Below, one piece after another: positions 1 through 9,181 of a DNA stretch of 64,000 nt. Position numbers and translations under genes: made by a program. Origin of the DNA: Paenibacillus sp. 19GGS1-52 (GTDB lineage: Bacteria > Bacillota > Bacilli > Paenibacillales > Paenibacillaceae); the NCBI RefSeq assembly GCF_022369515.1, contig NZ_CP059724.1, forward strand, positions 1,922,001 through 1,986,000. The letters run 5' to 3'. Below the pieces are notes generated by a model. That model did no database searches and had not been told where the DNA came from. It saw only the letters and a program-made list of their open reading frames with translations. Position 1 is the first letter of the stretch. Each line of letters starts with the position of its first letter.

Positions 1-20
1 TATTTAGGGGGAACTGCTAG

Positions 21-1754
21 ATGAAGAAAAGTAAGAGTTTATTGCTCATGTTTGCACTGGTTCTCGTGATCAGCACTGCACTTGCAGGCTGTGGCGGAAA
101 CAATACAAACAATGGCAGCAATGCTAACACGGGCAACACAGCTAATACAGGAAACACTGCCGACACTGGTAACACAGCTACTGACGAAAAGCTGGCTGCT
201 GACCAAACGCTTAGAATTAACCTGTCCTCAGAGCCTCCAACATTTGACCCGGCTCAAGCACAAGACAGCCAAGCTAACACTGTTTTGAAAACAATGTATG
301 AAGGCTTGACAAAAATGAATGATGAAACTGGTCAAGCTGAACCAGGCGTTGCTGAGAAATGGGAAGTTTCCGCTGATGGTTTGGTATACACCTTCCATTT
401 ACGTGATTCCAAATGGAGCAATGGCGACCCAGTAACAGCAAATGACTTTGTATTTGCTTGGAATCGTGTACTTGATCCTAAAGCAGCACCAGCAGCACCA
501 TATGCTTATCAATTGTACTACTTGAAGAATGGTGAGAAATATAACAGTGGTAAAGATGCAACAGTTAAGGATTTCAGTCAAGTAGGCGCAAAAGCTATTG
601 ACGACAAAACACTTGAAGTTACTCTTGAGAATCCAACTCCTTACTTCCTTGGATTGCTTTCTTTCTACACTTACTACCCTGTACACAAATCGGTAGAGGG
701 TAACGCTAAATGGGCAACAAGCAAAGATACTATGATTGTTAACGGACCATTTACACTTACAGATTGGATTACCGGTCAATCCCTTGAAGTAACTAAGAAT
801 GATAATTACTACGACAAAGATAATATCAAATTGAATAAAATTGAGTTCACACTGGTTAACAGTGGTGCAACCGAATTGCTGAGTTATAAGAGTGGAGAAC
901 TTGATCGTGCCGGTGGCCCTAACGGTGAAATTCCTACCGAACAATTGCCAGTTGTATCGAAAGAGCTTCCTAATGAGTTCCAAAGAAAAGGTATCTCCAC
1001 AGTTTACTACTATGAATTTAATGTAACTGAGAAACCTTTTGACAATGCTAAGATTCGTAAAGCTTTGGCTATGACAATTGATCGCCAAGCCCTGATTGAC
1101 AATGTTACTCTGGGTGGACAATTGCCTGCATTTGGTTTCGTACCTCCAGGTATTGCTGGCGCTGCAGACGAATATCGCAATGAAGTGAAAGACAGCGGCT
1201 ACTTCACTGAAGATGTAGAACAAGCTAAAACATTGCTGGCAGAAGGTCTGAAAGAAGAAGGCCTAGATAAATTGCCACCAGTTACTTTGTCTTACAACAC
1301 AAGTGAAGGTCACAAAAAGATTGCTTTGGCAATCGGTGACATGTGGAAAACAAAATTGGGTATTGATGTGAAACTTGAGAATCAAGAATGGGCTGTATTT
1401 ATTGAAAATCGCCAGCACCTGAACTACCAAGTAGCACGTGCTGGTTGGTCTGCAGATTATAACGATCCAATGACTTTCCTTGATATGTGGGTAACAGGTG
1501 GTGGTAACAACACTACTGGTTACGCTAACCCTGCTTATGACAAACTGATCAGCGAAGCAAAAGCAAGCGGCGATAACAAAGTACGTAATGAGAAATTCGC
1601 TGCAGCAGAAAAAATATTGATTCAGGATGATATGGTTATCATTCCAATCTACTACTACACCAACAACTCTTTGGTTAAGGAATATCTTAAAGGTATCACC
1701 CTTGATTTCAGTGGTGCAGTTAACTTGACTAAAGCTTACTTGCTGGAACACTAA
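21..1754 (+). CDS. oppA: Peptide ABC transporter substrate-binding lipoprotein (OppA/DppE family)
   Basis: Extracellular solute-binding protein of family 5, which captures oligo- or dipeptides outside the membrane and delivers them to the permease encoded downstream. The 577-aa product starts with a basic and hydrophobic signal peptide ending in the lipobox LAGC (Cys at about residue 24), so it is a lipoprotein. An Asn/Thr-rich linker with repeated TGNTA-like units follows. The body shows family-5 landmarks such as EPPTFDPA near residue 70. The ATG is preceded by AGGGGGAA. A strong terminator separates it from oppB, which would make the binding protein more abundant than the permease. Exact substrate unknown. 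Confidence 0.93.
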   Translation: MKKSKSLLLMFALVLVISTALAGCGGNNTNNGSNANTGNTANTGNTADTGNTATDEKLAADQTLRINLSSEPPTFDPAQAQDSQANTVLKTMYEGLTKMNDETGQAEPGVAEKWEVSADGLVYTFHLRDSKWSNGDPVTANDFVFAWNRVLDPKAAPAAPYAYQLYYLKNGEKYNSGKDATVKDFSQVGAKAIDDKTLEVTLENPTPYFLGLLSFYTYYPVHKSVEGNAKWATSKDTMIVNGPFTLTDWITGQSLEVTKNDNYYDKDNIKLNKIEFTLVNSGATELLSYKSGELDRAGGPNGEIPTEQLPVVSKELPNEFQRKGISTVYYYEFNVTEKPFDNAKIRKALAMTIDRQALIDNVTLGGQLPAFGFVPPGIAGAADEYRNEVKDSGYFTEDVEQAKTLLAEGLKEEGLDKLPPVTLSYNTSEGHKKIALAIGDMWKTKLGIDVKLENQEWAVFIENRQHLNYQVARAGWSADYNDPMTFLDMWVTGGGNNTTGYANPAYDKLISEAKASGDNKVRNEKFAAAEKILIQDDMVIIPIYYYTNNSLVKEYLKGITLDFSGAVNLTKAYLLEH

Positions 1755-1810
1755 ATTAAATTTTAGTGCTACAACTAAAAAGTTAATTATCTGGAGTTAG
1801 TCCTTACTTC

Positions 1811-1850
1811 GGGATATATATGTGGATTACCATATATATCCCTTTTTTTT
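1811..1850 (+). terminator. Rho-independent terminator between oppA and oppB
   Basis: A 12-bp perfect stem (GGGATATATATG with its complement) closes an 8-nt loop and is followed by eight T. It lies after oppA and before oppBCDF. It probably works as a partial terminator, or oppBCDF has its own promoter in 1851-1970; I see no convincing -35/-10 pair there. Confidence 0.85.
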
Positions 1851-1972
1851 GTATGTCCGGCAGTTTGTAAAACATTTGCCTAATTTACATAAATTAGTAA
1901 ATGGACAAAAGGCTGCATTTCTCATAGAATCTAATTATGTGTTGAAATTTGTCAAAGGGGGTGCTGACGGGC

Positions 1973-2905
1973 ATGGCACGTTATATTGGAAACAAGTTGT
2001 TTTATACTCTCGTATCGTTGTTTGTGTTGATTTCTGCTACATTTTTCCTTATGAAAGCTATTCCGGGTGATCCATTCACATCGGAGAAGAAAATACCTGA
2101 TGAAATTCGTCAACGGCTTTATGAGCAGTATGGATTGGACAAGCCCGTTTCTGTTCAGTATGTAAAATATTTAGGTAACATCGCTAGAGGTGATTTTGGA
2201 GTGTCCATGAAACGTTTGAATCAGGACGTATCTCACATCATCGGGCAGACGTTCTCCGCTTCACTGAAGCTGGGTATCGTAGCCATCATTTTTTCGGTCA
2301 TAGTTGGTGTTCTGCTGGGTATGCTGGCTGCACTCTATCATCGTAAATTTTTGGATACTGCTGCAATGGTCGTCGCGGTGTTAGGGATCGCGGTCCCGAG
2401 TTTTGTGGTTGCGTCAGTCTTACAATACTTTCTGTCTTATAAGTGGGGGCTTCTCCCCGTATCAGGCTTTAAAACACCGCTGCACTATGTGCTGCCGGTC
2501 TTTGCACTCTCAGCACAGCCTATAGCTTTTATTGCGCGTTTGACCCGCTCAAGTATGCTTGAGGTGCTGCATGCTGATTACATCAAGACTGCAAAGGCAA
2601 AAGGTTTAAGCTGGTTTGCTATTTTATCTAGACATGTACTGCGTAATGGGATTTTGCCTGTAGTAACTTATATGGGACCTATGACCGCTAACATTGTAAC
2701 TGGTTCTGTAGTTATCGAGCAGATTTTTGGTATCGGTGGTATTGGTAAACAGTTCGTGGAAGCAATCGGTGTTCGTGATTATCCTATCATTATGGGGATC
2801 ACTATCTTCTACGGTATTTTACTTATGCTGGCACGTCTCATAACAGATATCGCTTATGTCTTTATAGATCCACGCATTAAACTATCCAATGGAAAGGAGG
2901 GCTAA
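1973..2905 (+). CDS. oppB: Peptide ABC transporter permease OppB/DppB
   Basis: First inner-membrane permease subunit of the peptide importer, about 310 aa. It starts MARYIGNK, with a first membrane helix around residues 9-30, the conserved PGDPF, and further helices. The EAA-type loop that contacts the ATPases is visible near HADYIKTAKAKGLS (about residue 200). The frame is open from a TTG at 1949, but the ATG at 1973 sits about 11 nt after an AAAGGGGG ribosome-binding site and begins at the usual family N-terminus. Only 3 bp separate its stop from oppC, so the two are translated together. Confidence 0.92.
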   Translation: MARYIGNKLFYTLVSLFVLISATFFLMKAIPGDPFTSEKKIPDEIRQRLYEQYGLDKPVSVQYVKYLGNIARGDFGVSMKRLNQDVSHIIGQTFSASLKLGIVAIIFSVIVGVLLGMLAALYHRKFLDTAAMVVAVLGIAVPSFVVASVLQYFLSYKWGLLPVSGFKTPLHYVLPVFALSAQPIAFIARLTRSSMLEVLHADYIKTAKAKGLSWFAILSRHVLRNGILPVVTYMGPMTANIVTGSVVIEQIFGIGGIGKQFVEAIGVRDYPIIMGITIFYGILLMLARLITDIAYVFIDPRIKLSNGKEG

Positions 2906-2908
2906 CGA

Positions 2909-3844
2909 GTGGCATCTGAACAGAACATGGTTGACTTGAAACCAGAGGATTTTCAAAAAGTTGGCGTAGATGAGAAGCAGGCCGAAATTATCCAGCGTGA
3001 AAGCTTGTCCGCTTGGCAGGATTCTTGGCAACGGCTGCGACAGAACAAGATAGCTATGGTAGCAATGATAGTTATGATTCTAATTGTAGTAGCGGCTATT
3101 CTTGCTCCTTTTATAACCAAATATAATTATTATTCTAATGATTTGCTTAATTCTAATAAGCCTCCTTCTTCGGTGCATTGGTTCGGTACAGATGATCTGG
3201 GCCGTGACATTTTCGTTCGTACCTGGTATGGAGCACGCATCTCGCTCATCGTAGGTCTGGCGGCAGCGGCAATCGACTTGCTGATCGGTGTCATTTACGG
3301 TGGTATTATGGGATTCTTTGGCGGACGTGTAGACAGTATTATGAACAAATTCTCCGAAATTCTTTATTCTATTCCTTACTTGCTGGTAGTTATTCTGCTG
3401 CTCGTTGTAATGGAGCCAAGTTTATGGACAATTATATTGGCCTTAACCATAACGGGTTGGATAACGATGTCTTGGATTGTACGCGGTGAGATCATGTAGC
3501 TCAAAAACCGTGAGTTCGTTCTGGCTTCTCGCTCCATGGGTGCAGGTTCGGCACGGTTGTTGTTCCGTCACTTGCTACCAAATGCAGTAGGTCCAATTAT
3601 CGTTACGATTACCCTATCGGTTCCAAACGCGATATTTGCCGAGGCTTTCTTGAGTTTCCTTGGTCTTGGAGTCCAGGCTCCAATTGCCTCACTGGGTTCG
3701 ATGATTAATGATGCGTTGACAGGTTGGTTGCTATATCCATGGCGCTTCTTGTTCCCGGCTATATTGATAAGTTTAACTATGCTTTCCTTTAACATTTTCG
3801 GTGATGGTCTTCGTGACGCACTTGATCCTAAACTGAAGAAATAG
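2909..3844 (+). pseudogene. oppC: Peptide ABC transporter permease OppC/DppC with an in-frame TAG stop
   Basis: Second permease subunit. The frame runs from GTG 2909 (behind GGAAAGGAGG) to the TAA at 3844 and would code for 311 aa, a normal OppC length. A TAG at 3497-3499 interrupts it after residue 196. The text on both sides is uninterrupted OppC: RGEIM, then TAG, then LKNREFVLASRSMGAG, which is the EAA loop. Family members usually have Gln there, so a single C-to-T change (CAG to TAG) explains it. The first 196 residues carry the N-terminal helix and part of the transmembrane domain; the rest includes the ATPase-contact loop, so the truncated product should not work. Alternatives are a sequencing error, amber suppression or readthrough. 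Confidence 0.88.
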
Positions 3845-3857
3845 GAGGTGAACATTG

Positions 3858-4853
3858 ATGGAACCCATTTTACAAGTTAAGGATTTGCATGTTTCTTTTT
3901 TCGTAAAAGGTGGAGAGGTACAAGCTGTCCGCGGTATGAATTTTGAAATTGGCAAAGGCGAAACGGTTGCCATCGTCGGCGAGTCCGGCAGCGGCAAAAG
4001 TGTGACTGCACAATCGATAATGCGGCTGATCCCTTCACCTCCTTCTAAAGTGAAACAAGGAGAAATTTTTTTTCAAGGACAGAATCTGCTCGACATCAGT
4101 ATGAAACAAATGGAATCTATTCGCGGCAAGGATATTGGCATGATCTTTCAAGACCCGATGACTTCTTTGAACCCAACCATCAGAGTGGGTAAACAGATAA
4201 CCGAAGTTTTGATCAAACATCAGAAAATGTCAGCGGCCGAAGCGAAAAAGCAAGGTATCGAGATGCTGAATTTAGTTGGCATTAAAAATGCGGAGGCTCG
4301 CTTTAACCAATATCCTCACGAATTCTCCGGTGGTATGCGCCAGCGTGTAATGATTGCCATTGCACTTGCTTGCCGCCCGGCTCTACTCATTGCAGACGAG
4401 CCGACAACGGCGCTTGATGTAACAATTCAAGCGCAAATCATGGACGTGATGAAAGAGATGCAGCAAAGACTGGGTACCTCCATCATTTTAATTACACATG
4501 ATCTTGGTGTCGTTGCTGGCATGTGTGACCGGGTTATCGTGATGTATGCAGGTGAAGTGGTCGAAACGGGTACAAGTTGGGAAATCTTCAAAGACCCACA
4601 ACATCCCTACACCAAAGGCCTGCTGCGTTCGATGCCTCGTCTGGACCAAAAAAAGGGAGAGCCGCTCATTCCGATTATTGGCACTCCCCCGGATCTAATC
4701 AAGCCGCCGATCGGCTGTCCGTTCACCGCACGCTGCGGAGAAGCTATGCATGTCTGTGAACAAATTGATCCCGGCGCAACAGAGTTCAGCGATACGCATA
4801 TGGCCCGCTGCTGGAATCTGCATTCGATGGCCAAGGAGGTGCAGTACTCTTGA
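3858..4853 (+). CDS. oppD: Peptide ABC transporter ATP-binding protein OppD/DppD
   Basis: One of the two cytoplasmic ATPases that power the importer, 331 aa. Walker A GESGSGKS is near residue 40, the Q-loop is in [10 protein letters not shown], the signature is FSGGMRQR (about residue 153), Walker B is [12 protein letters not shown], and the switch His is in ITHDLG. The C-terminal tail has the oligopeptide-transporter domain with cysteines (CPFTARC and a following CEQ) that in this family can bind an Fe-S cluster. AGGAGGTGA lies 6 nt before the ATG at 3858; a TTG at 3855 is also in frame. The stop overlaps the oppF start by 4 bp. Confidence 0.95.
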   Translation: MEPILQVKDLHVSFFVKGGEVQAVRGMNFEIGKGETVAIVGESGSGKSVTAQSIMRLIPSPPSKVKQGEIFFQGQNLLDISMKQMESIRGKDIGMIFQDPMTSLNPTIRVGKQITEVLIKHQKMSAAEAKKQGIEMLNLVGIKNAEARFNQYPHEFSGGMRQRVMIAIALACRPALLIADEPTTALDVTIQAQIMDVMKEMQQRLGTSIILITHDLGVVAGMCDRVIVMYAGEVVETGTSWEIFKDPQHPYTKGLLRSMPRLDQKKGEPLIPIIGTPPDLIKPPIGCPFTARCGEAMHVCEQIDPGATEFSDTHMARCWNLHSMAKEVQYS

Positions 4854-5770
4854 GTAAAAACCTGATTGAGGTAGAAGGCTTGAAGAAGTATTTTAATGTA
4901 GGCAAAGGCAGAGTACTTAAGGCTGTTGATAATATTAGCTTCAGTATTCGTGAAGGTGAAACACTGGGTATGGTAGGCGAATCCGGTTGTGGTAAGACAA
5001 CTGCAGGACGTACGGTTCTTCGCTTGTACGAACCCACTGCCGGAAGTGTGAAATATAATGGTGTCGACATATTCAAATTACCTACGGGTAAAATGAAGGC
5101 TATGCGTCGTGATATGCAAATGATTTTTCAGGATCCTTATGCTTCACTTAACCCGCGCTTTACAGTTCAAGATATCATCGGTGAAGCGCTAGACATTCAC
5201 GGTATGGCGGGAAGCCGTGCGGAACGTAAGAAACGGATTGAGGAACTGCTTGATATGGTTGGACTTAACCATGATCATGCTACCCGCTATCCACATGAGT
5301 TCTCCGGTGGTCAACGCCAGCGTATCGGGATTGCCCGTTCGCTTGCAGTCAACCCTAAGTTCATCGTTTGTGATGAGCCGATTTCAGCGCTTGATGTATC
5401 CATTCAAGCACAGGTAGTTAACTTGCTGAAGGAATTGCAGGATCGTCTGGGGTTAACTTATCTGTTCATCGCACATGATTTGTCGATGGTTAAGCATATC
5501 AGTGATCGCGTAGCGGTTATGTATTTAGGTAAAATGGTTGAATTGGCTGAGAGTGAAGAGCTATATGCCAATCCTCTCCACCCTTACACCAAGTCGCTGC
5601 TATCTGCTATTCCGATTCCTGACCCGGAAGTGGAAGTTAACAAGAAGCGTATCCATTTGCATGATGAGCTTGGCAGTCCGATTTATGGACAGAATGAAGA
5701 GACGGATCAAGCAGAAACTCAACTGATCGAGGTTTCCAAAGGACACTTTGTAGCTAAGGCTTTTGCTTAA
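4850..5770 (+). CDS. oppF: Peptide ABC transporter ATP-binding protein OppF/DppF
   Basis: Partner ATPase of OppD, 306 aa. Walker A GESGCGKT (about residue 43), FQDPYASLNP Q-loop, signature FSGGQRQR, Walker B FIVCDEPISALD and IAHDLS switch are all intact. The TTG start overlaps the oppD stop (TTGA) and follows AAGGAGGTG, so translation is coupled. It is the last gene of the operon; the hairpin at 5787-5820 ends it. Confidence 0.95.
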   Translation: MSKNLIEVEGLKKYFNVGKGRVLKAVDNISFSIREGETLGMVGESGCGKTTAGRTVLRLYEPTAGSVKYNGVDIFKLPTGKMKAMRRDMQMIFQDPYASLNPRFTVQDIIGEALDIHGMAGSRAERKKRIEELLDMVGLNHDHATRYPHEFSGGQRQRIGIARSLAVNPKFIVCDEPISALDVSIQAQVVNLLKELQDRLGLTYLFIAHDLSMVKHISDRVAVMYLGKMVELAESEELYANPLHPYTKSLLSAIPIPDPEVEVNKKRIHLHDELGSPIYGQNEETDQAETQLIEVSKGHFVAKAFA

Positions 5771-5786
5771 TTCAAAGATAATGAAT

Positions 5787-5820
5787 AACCGCCGGAGTTT
5801 CTCCGGCGGTTTTCGCTTTT
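5787..5820 (+). terminator. Terminator after oppF
   Basis: Stem AACCGCCGGAG / CTCCGGCGGTT with a TTT loop, followed by a T-rich run (TTTTCGCTTTTTC). Confidence 0.9.
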
Positions 5821-5821
5821 T

Positions 5822-5935
5822 CTTGAAATATAAAAATTTATATGCTTCAAGCAATAATTTATCCTTATATTTCTCGAAGAAACGACTGCCGTCCATATAA
5901 AGAACGGCGAAGCTGTTTCATCTTGCATGGATAAG
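5822..5935 (+). repeat. Intergenic structured repeat, copy A
   Basis: About 110 bp with an AT-rich hairpin (AAATATA ... TATATTT, with inner arms and a TTCA-containing loop), then TTTCTCGAAGA, a second hairpin (GCCGT ... ACGGC), and the end motif GAAGCTGTTTCATCTTG. The same order of parts is found at 31507-31614 and, in reverse, at 39966-40062. It lies between the opp terminator and bshC. No protein-coding signal seen. Confidence 0.7.
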
Positions 5936-6014
5936 CTGTGGAGTTCTTATTCTTTGACGCCGCCCTCTACTTTGGATACAATCATAAAGAGTTTAAGAAC
6001 AGGAGGCAAAGGCG

Positions 6015-7646
6015 ATGAATGTTGTACCGGAACCGCTCCCGGGCGGATCTGCGCTCGCACGCGACTATATAAGCAATTACGAAAAGGTAGGACATTTGTA
6101 CGGTGGTGACTTCCGTAATGTGGAGAGCAGAGTGAAACGGGCGGAGTGGCTTGATAAAAGTGAGGGCTTCCGCGCTGATCGAGCACAGGTTACCGATTAC
6201 TTACGGACCTATAACCAACAACACAATTCCCATGACGCGGTCATGGCTTCGCTTAGACTGCTTGCGCAGCCAGGCACACTTGTGATTACCGGTGGCCAGC
6301 AAAGTGGCTTGTTCACAGGCCCGCTGCTGGTTGTATATAAGGCAATGACAACGATCCTGGCAGCAAAAGAAGCGGGAGAACGGCTTGGACGGCCGGTCGT
6401 GCCGCTCTTTTGGATCGCCGGAGAAGATCATGACTGGGATGAGGTTAATCATACGTATGTATTGAACCGTGCTCAGGAGATATCGAGAATTAAGATTGAG
6501 AAATCCGTGGAGGTTCGAGCTTCAGTTAGCGATCTTAAGATCGAGGCTGAAAGCTGGTTGCAGTCAGTGGAACAACTGGATGGCTTGCTGCAGGAGAGTG
6601 AGTTCAAACCGCAGATTATGGAGTTTGTGCGAGAATCTTCGCTTGATGCCAGCAATATGACGGACGCTTTTGCCAAGCTAATGGGTTCATTATTTGGTAA
6701 ATTCGGTCTGATTTTGCTTGATTCTGCTGACCCTGCCCTTCGTAGACTGGAGCAGCCCATGTTCTCCTCGCTGATTACGCAGAATGATGAATTGGAGGCA
6801 GCCTACCTGAGTGCAGCATCTGATATCACTGCAAGTGGGTATGAGCTGCAGGCGGATGTGACCCCAGGCAACGCTAACCTCTTTTATATTCATGAGGGTG
6901 CTCGGCTTTTGCTCCATAAAAAAGATGGTCTCTTTACTGACCGTAAAGGTGTAGTTTCTTTTTCCCGTGAGGAATTACTGGATATCCTGAACGACCACCC
7001 GGAACGTTTCAGCAATAATGTGCTAACGCGCCCATTGATGCAGGATTATGTGCTGCCCGTTCTGGCAACCGTACTCGGTCAAGGTGAGTTGTCGTATTGG
7101 GCGATCCCCCGGCAAGCGTTTGAGACCATCGGTGGCCAGATGCCGCTTATTATACCTCGTATGTCTTTTACGCTGGTAGAGGGCACACTTCATAAACACA
7201 TGGACAAGTACCAGCTAACCTTTGCAGATGTCCATCAGGGCTTGCATGATAAAAGACAGCAATGGCTTGCCACTCAGGACAAGCTAGAGTTGGGACGCCG
7301 GTTTGAGGAGACCAAAGCAACCTTCTTGGCCATGTATGAGCCACTGATTGAACAGCTTGGGTCCATTCAGTCCGGATTGCTTAAGCTGGGGAATAACAAC
7401 AAAGATAAGATTATCGATCAGATCTCTTTTCTGGAAGGAAAAGCCCAAGATGCCATGGAGAAGCAGAATGAAGCTGCGCTTCGCCAATGGGAACGGATTG
7501 AGCAATCGCTAATGCCACTGGGTAAATTGCAGGAAAGAGTTTACAATATCATGTATTATATGAACCGCTACGGTCCGGATTGGCTGGACGAGCTTATGAC
7601 AATTCCCGCAGATTACAGCGGAACACACCGCATGATCTATATGTAA
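6015..7646 (+). CDS. bshC: Bacillithiol biosynthesis cysteine-adding enzyme BshC
   Basis: Catalyses the last step of bacillithiol synthesis, adding cysteine to glucosaminyl-malate; cytoplasmic. At 543 aa it has the family length, and TGGQQSGLFTGPLL (near residue 94) and the FWIAGEDHDWDEVNH motif (near residue 134) are typical BshC text. A helical C-terminal part follows. The ATG at 6015 sits after AACAGGAGGC. BshC just upstream of mraZ is also the arrangement in Bacillus; here ahcY lies between them. The family also appears in older annotation as YllA/DUF2317. Confidence 0.94.
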   Translation: MNVVPEPLPGGSALARDYISNYEKVGHLYGGDFRNVESRVKRAEWLDKSEGFRADRAQVTDYLRTYNQQHNSHDAVMASLRLLAQPGTLVITGGQQSGLFTGPLLVVYKAMTTILAAKEAGERLGRPVVPLFWIAGEDHDWDEVNHTYVLNRAQEISRIKIEKSVEVRASVSDLKIEAESWLQSVEQLDGLLQESEFKPQIMEFVRESSLDASNMTDAFAKLMGSLFGKFGLILLDSADPALRRLEQPMFSSLITQNDELEAAYLSAASDITASGYELQADVTPGNANLFYIHEGARLLLHKKDGLFTDRKGVVSFSREELLDILNDHPERFSNNVLTRPLMQDYVLPVLATVLGQGELSYWAIPRQAFETIGGQMPLIIPRMSFTLVEGTLHKHMDKYQLTFADVHQGLHDKRQQWLATQDKLELGRRFEETKATFLAMYEPLIEQLGSIQSGLLKLGNNNKDKIIDQISFLEGKAQDAMEKQNEAALRQWERIEQSLMPLGKLQERVYNIMYYMNRYGPDWLDELMTIPADYSGTHRMIYM

Positions 7647-7674
7647 TATCTATCAAAATTTAGGAGGATTTAAT

Positions 7675-8946
7675 ATGAGTTCTTTATCCAAGCAAAACAG
7701 CATTGTGGCTGATATGTCACTCGCTTCTGAGGGACATTTAAAGATCGACTGGGTTCGCCAGCATATGCCAGTCCTGAACCGTATTCGGGAGCAGTTTGAA
7801 GTGGAACAGCCATTCAAAGGTCTCAAGGTATCGATTACACTTCATCTGGAAGCAAAAACAGCTTATTTGGCGAAGGTGGTCCAAGCTGGTGGTGCCGAAG
7901 TAACAATTACAGGCTCCAACCCGCTATCCACGCAAGATGATGTGTGTGCGGCGCTTGTAGAGGACGGGATTACGGTTTTTGCCAAATACAATCCTTCTCC
8001 TGAAGAGTTCAAAGCCCTAAACATCAGAGCGCTTGAATGCAAACCTGATCTGATTATTGATGATGGTGGAGATTTTGCAACTTTGCTGCATTCGGAGCGT
8101 CCTGATTTGATGGTGAATATTCGCGGTGGTGCAGAGGAAACGACAACAGGTATTATCCGGCTTAAAGCACTTCACAAGCAGGGGATGCTGAAGTTCCCGA
8201 TGGTAGCTGTTAATGATGCATACTGCAAATATTTGTTCGATAACCGTTATGGTACAGGCCAATCCGCATGGGATGGAATCGTGCGTACAACGAATCTTAT
8301 CGTAGCAGGCAAAACAGTAGTTGTTGTAGGATACGGCTGGTGCGGTAAAGGGGTAGCCATGCGGGCCAAGGGTCTTGGTGCAAAGGTTATTGTTACTGAA
8401 GTAGACGCAATTAAGGCTGTCGAAGCTCATATGGATGGCTTTCATGTGATGCCAATCCTAGAGGCGGCGAAGCTTGGTGACTTTTTCGTTACGGTAACAG
8501 GCAATCGTTATGTAATCCGCGGTGAGCATTATGATGTCATGAAGGACGGAGCGATCCTCTGTAACGCCGGACATTTTGATGTAGAGGTGAACAAGCCTGA
8601 GCTATCTGAAAGATCGGTATCTAAGCGTACGGTTCGTAAAAATATCGAGGAGTACCAGCTACGTGATGGACGCAAGATTTACCTCCTAGCCGAAGGTCGA
8701 CTCGTGAATTTGGGTGCAGCCGATGGGCATCCTGCGGAAATTATGGACACCACCTTTGCCTTGCAGGCGTTGTCGCTTAAATATGTGAATGATAACTATA
8801 AGACTATTGGTGTCAAAGTTGAGAATGTGCCTTATGATCTGGATGAGCAGATAGCGCGCTACAAGCTGGAAAGTCTGGGCGTTGGTATCGACAGCCTGAC
8901 GCCTGCACAGGTTGAATATCTGGACAGCTGGAATCTGAGCGACTGA
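7675..8946 (+). CDS. ahcY: Adenosylhomocysteinase (S-adenosylhomocysteine hydrolase)
   Basis: Reversibly splits S-adenosylhomocysteine into adenosine and homocysteine, using bound NAD. The 423-aa product has SITLHLEAKTA near the N-terminus, DDGGD and the metal/substrate region around residue 123, the NAD-binding VVVGYGWCGKG (about residue 220), and the C-terminal NLGAADGHP region. AGGAGG precedes the ATG. It sits 28 bp after bshC, perhaps co-transcribed, joining methyl-cycle and thiol metabolism. Bacillus itself generally uses the Pfs/LuxS route, so a one-step hydrolase here is a lineage difference. Confidence 0.95.
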   Translation: MSSLSKQNSIVADMSLASEGHLKIDWVRQHMPVLNRIREQFEVEQPFKGLKVSITLHLEAKTAYLAKVVQAGGAEVTITGSNPLSTQDDVCAALVEDGITVFAKYNPSPEEFKALNIRALECKPDLIIDDGGDFATLLHSERPDLMVNIRGGAEETTTGIIRLKALHKQGMLKFPMVAVNDAYCKYLFDNRYGTGQSAWDGIVRTTNLIVAGKTVVVVGYGWCGKGVAMRAKGLGAKVIVTEVDAIKAVEAHMDGFHVMPILEAAKLGDFFVTVTGNRYVIRGEHYDVMKDGAILCNAGHFDVEVNKPELSERSVSKRTVRKNIEEYQLRDGRKIYLLAEGRLVNLGAADGHPAEIMDTTFALQALSLKYVNDNYKTIGVKVENVPYDLDEQIARYKLESLGVGIDSLTPAQVEYLDSWNLSD

Positions 8947-8968
8947 TTATATAGGATGTGACAAATGG

Positions 8969-9008
8969 GCCATGCAGCCGGACACAAGTCCGCTGACATG
9001 GCTTTTTA
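8969..9008 (+). terminator. Terminator after ahcY
   Basis: Imperfect but long stem (GCCATG, CAG, CGGAC paired with GTCCG, CTG, CATGGC) around an ACAA loop, followed by TTTTTATTG. It isolates the bshC-ahcY unit from the dcw cluster. Confidence 0.85.
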
Positions 9009-9097
9009 TTGTGGACGAAAAGAAATCGTGTGGAGGGATTAGGGAACAATTACAAATCCTGTTTAGCATAAATTACCATGCCTTAGAAAAAAGGTTT

Positions 9098-9126
9098 TTG
9101 ATTTTTAATGGCGAATCTATTATGCT
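9098..9126 (+). promoter_or_regulatory. Candidate sigma-A promoter of the dcw cluster
   Basis: TTGATT (9098-9103) and TATGCT (9121-9126) with a 17-bp spacer. Each hexamer matches the consensus in four of six positions. The predicted start falls at the MraZ-type repeats just downstream. Confidence 0.55.
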
Positions 9127-9130
9127 TAAG

Positions 9131-9176
9131 TGGTGAAAAGTGGGGCAAAGTGGGTAATAGGGGATTGGGAGTGGGG
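9131..9176 (+). promoter_or_regulatory. MraZ operator: TGGG repeats with 10-bp period
   Basis: TGGTGAAAAG, TGGGGCAAAG and TGGGTAATAG follow each other exactly every 10 bp (9131, 9141, 9151); further TGGGA and TGGGG motifs are at 9166 and 9172. MraZ is known in several bacteria to bind TGGG direct repeats in front of its own gene and repress the cluster, so this is the expected autoregulatory site. Confidence 0.75.
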
Positions 9177-9181
9177 AAAAC

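Noticed and set aside
399..1223. 274-codon minus-strand frame inside oppA
   Set aside because: Antisense to a well-supported gene; composition is rich in Cys/Phe/Ile as expected from reverse-strand translation.
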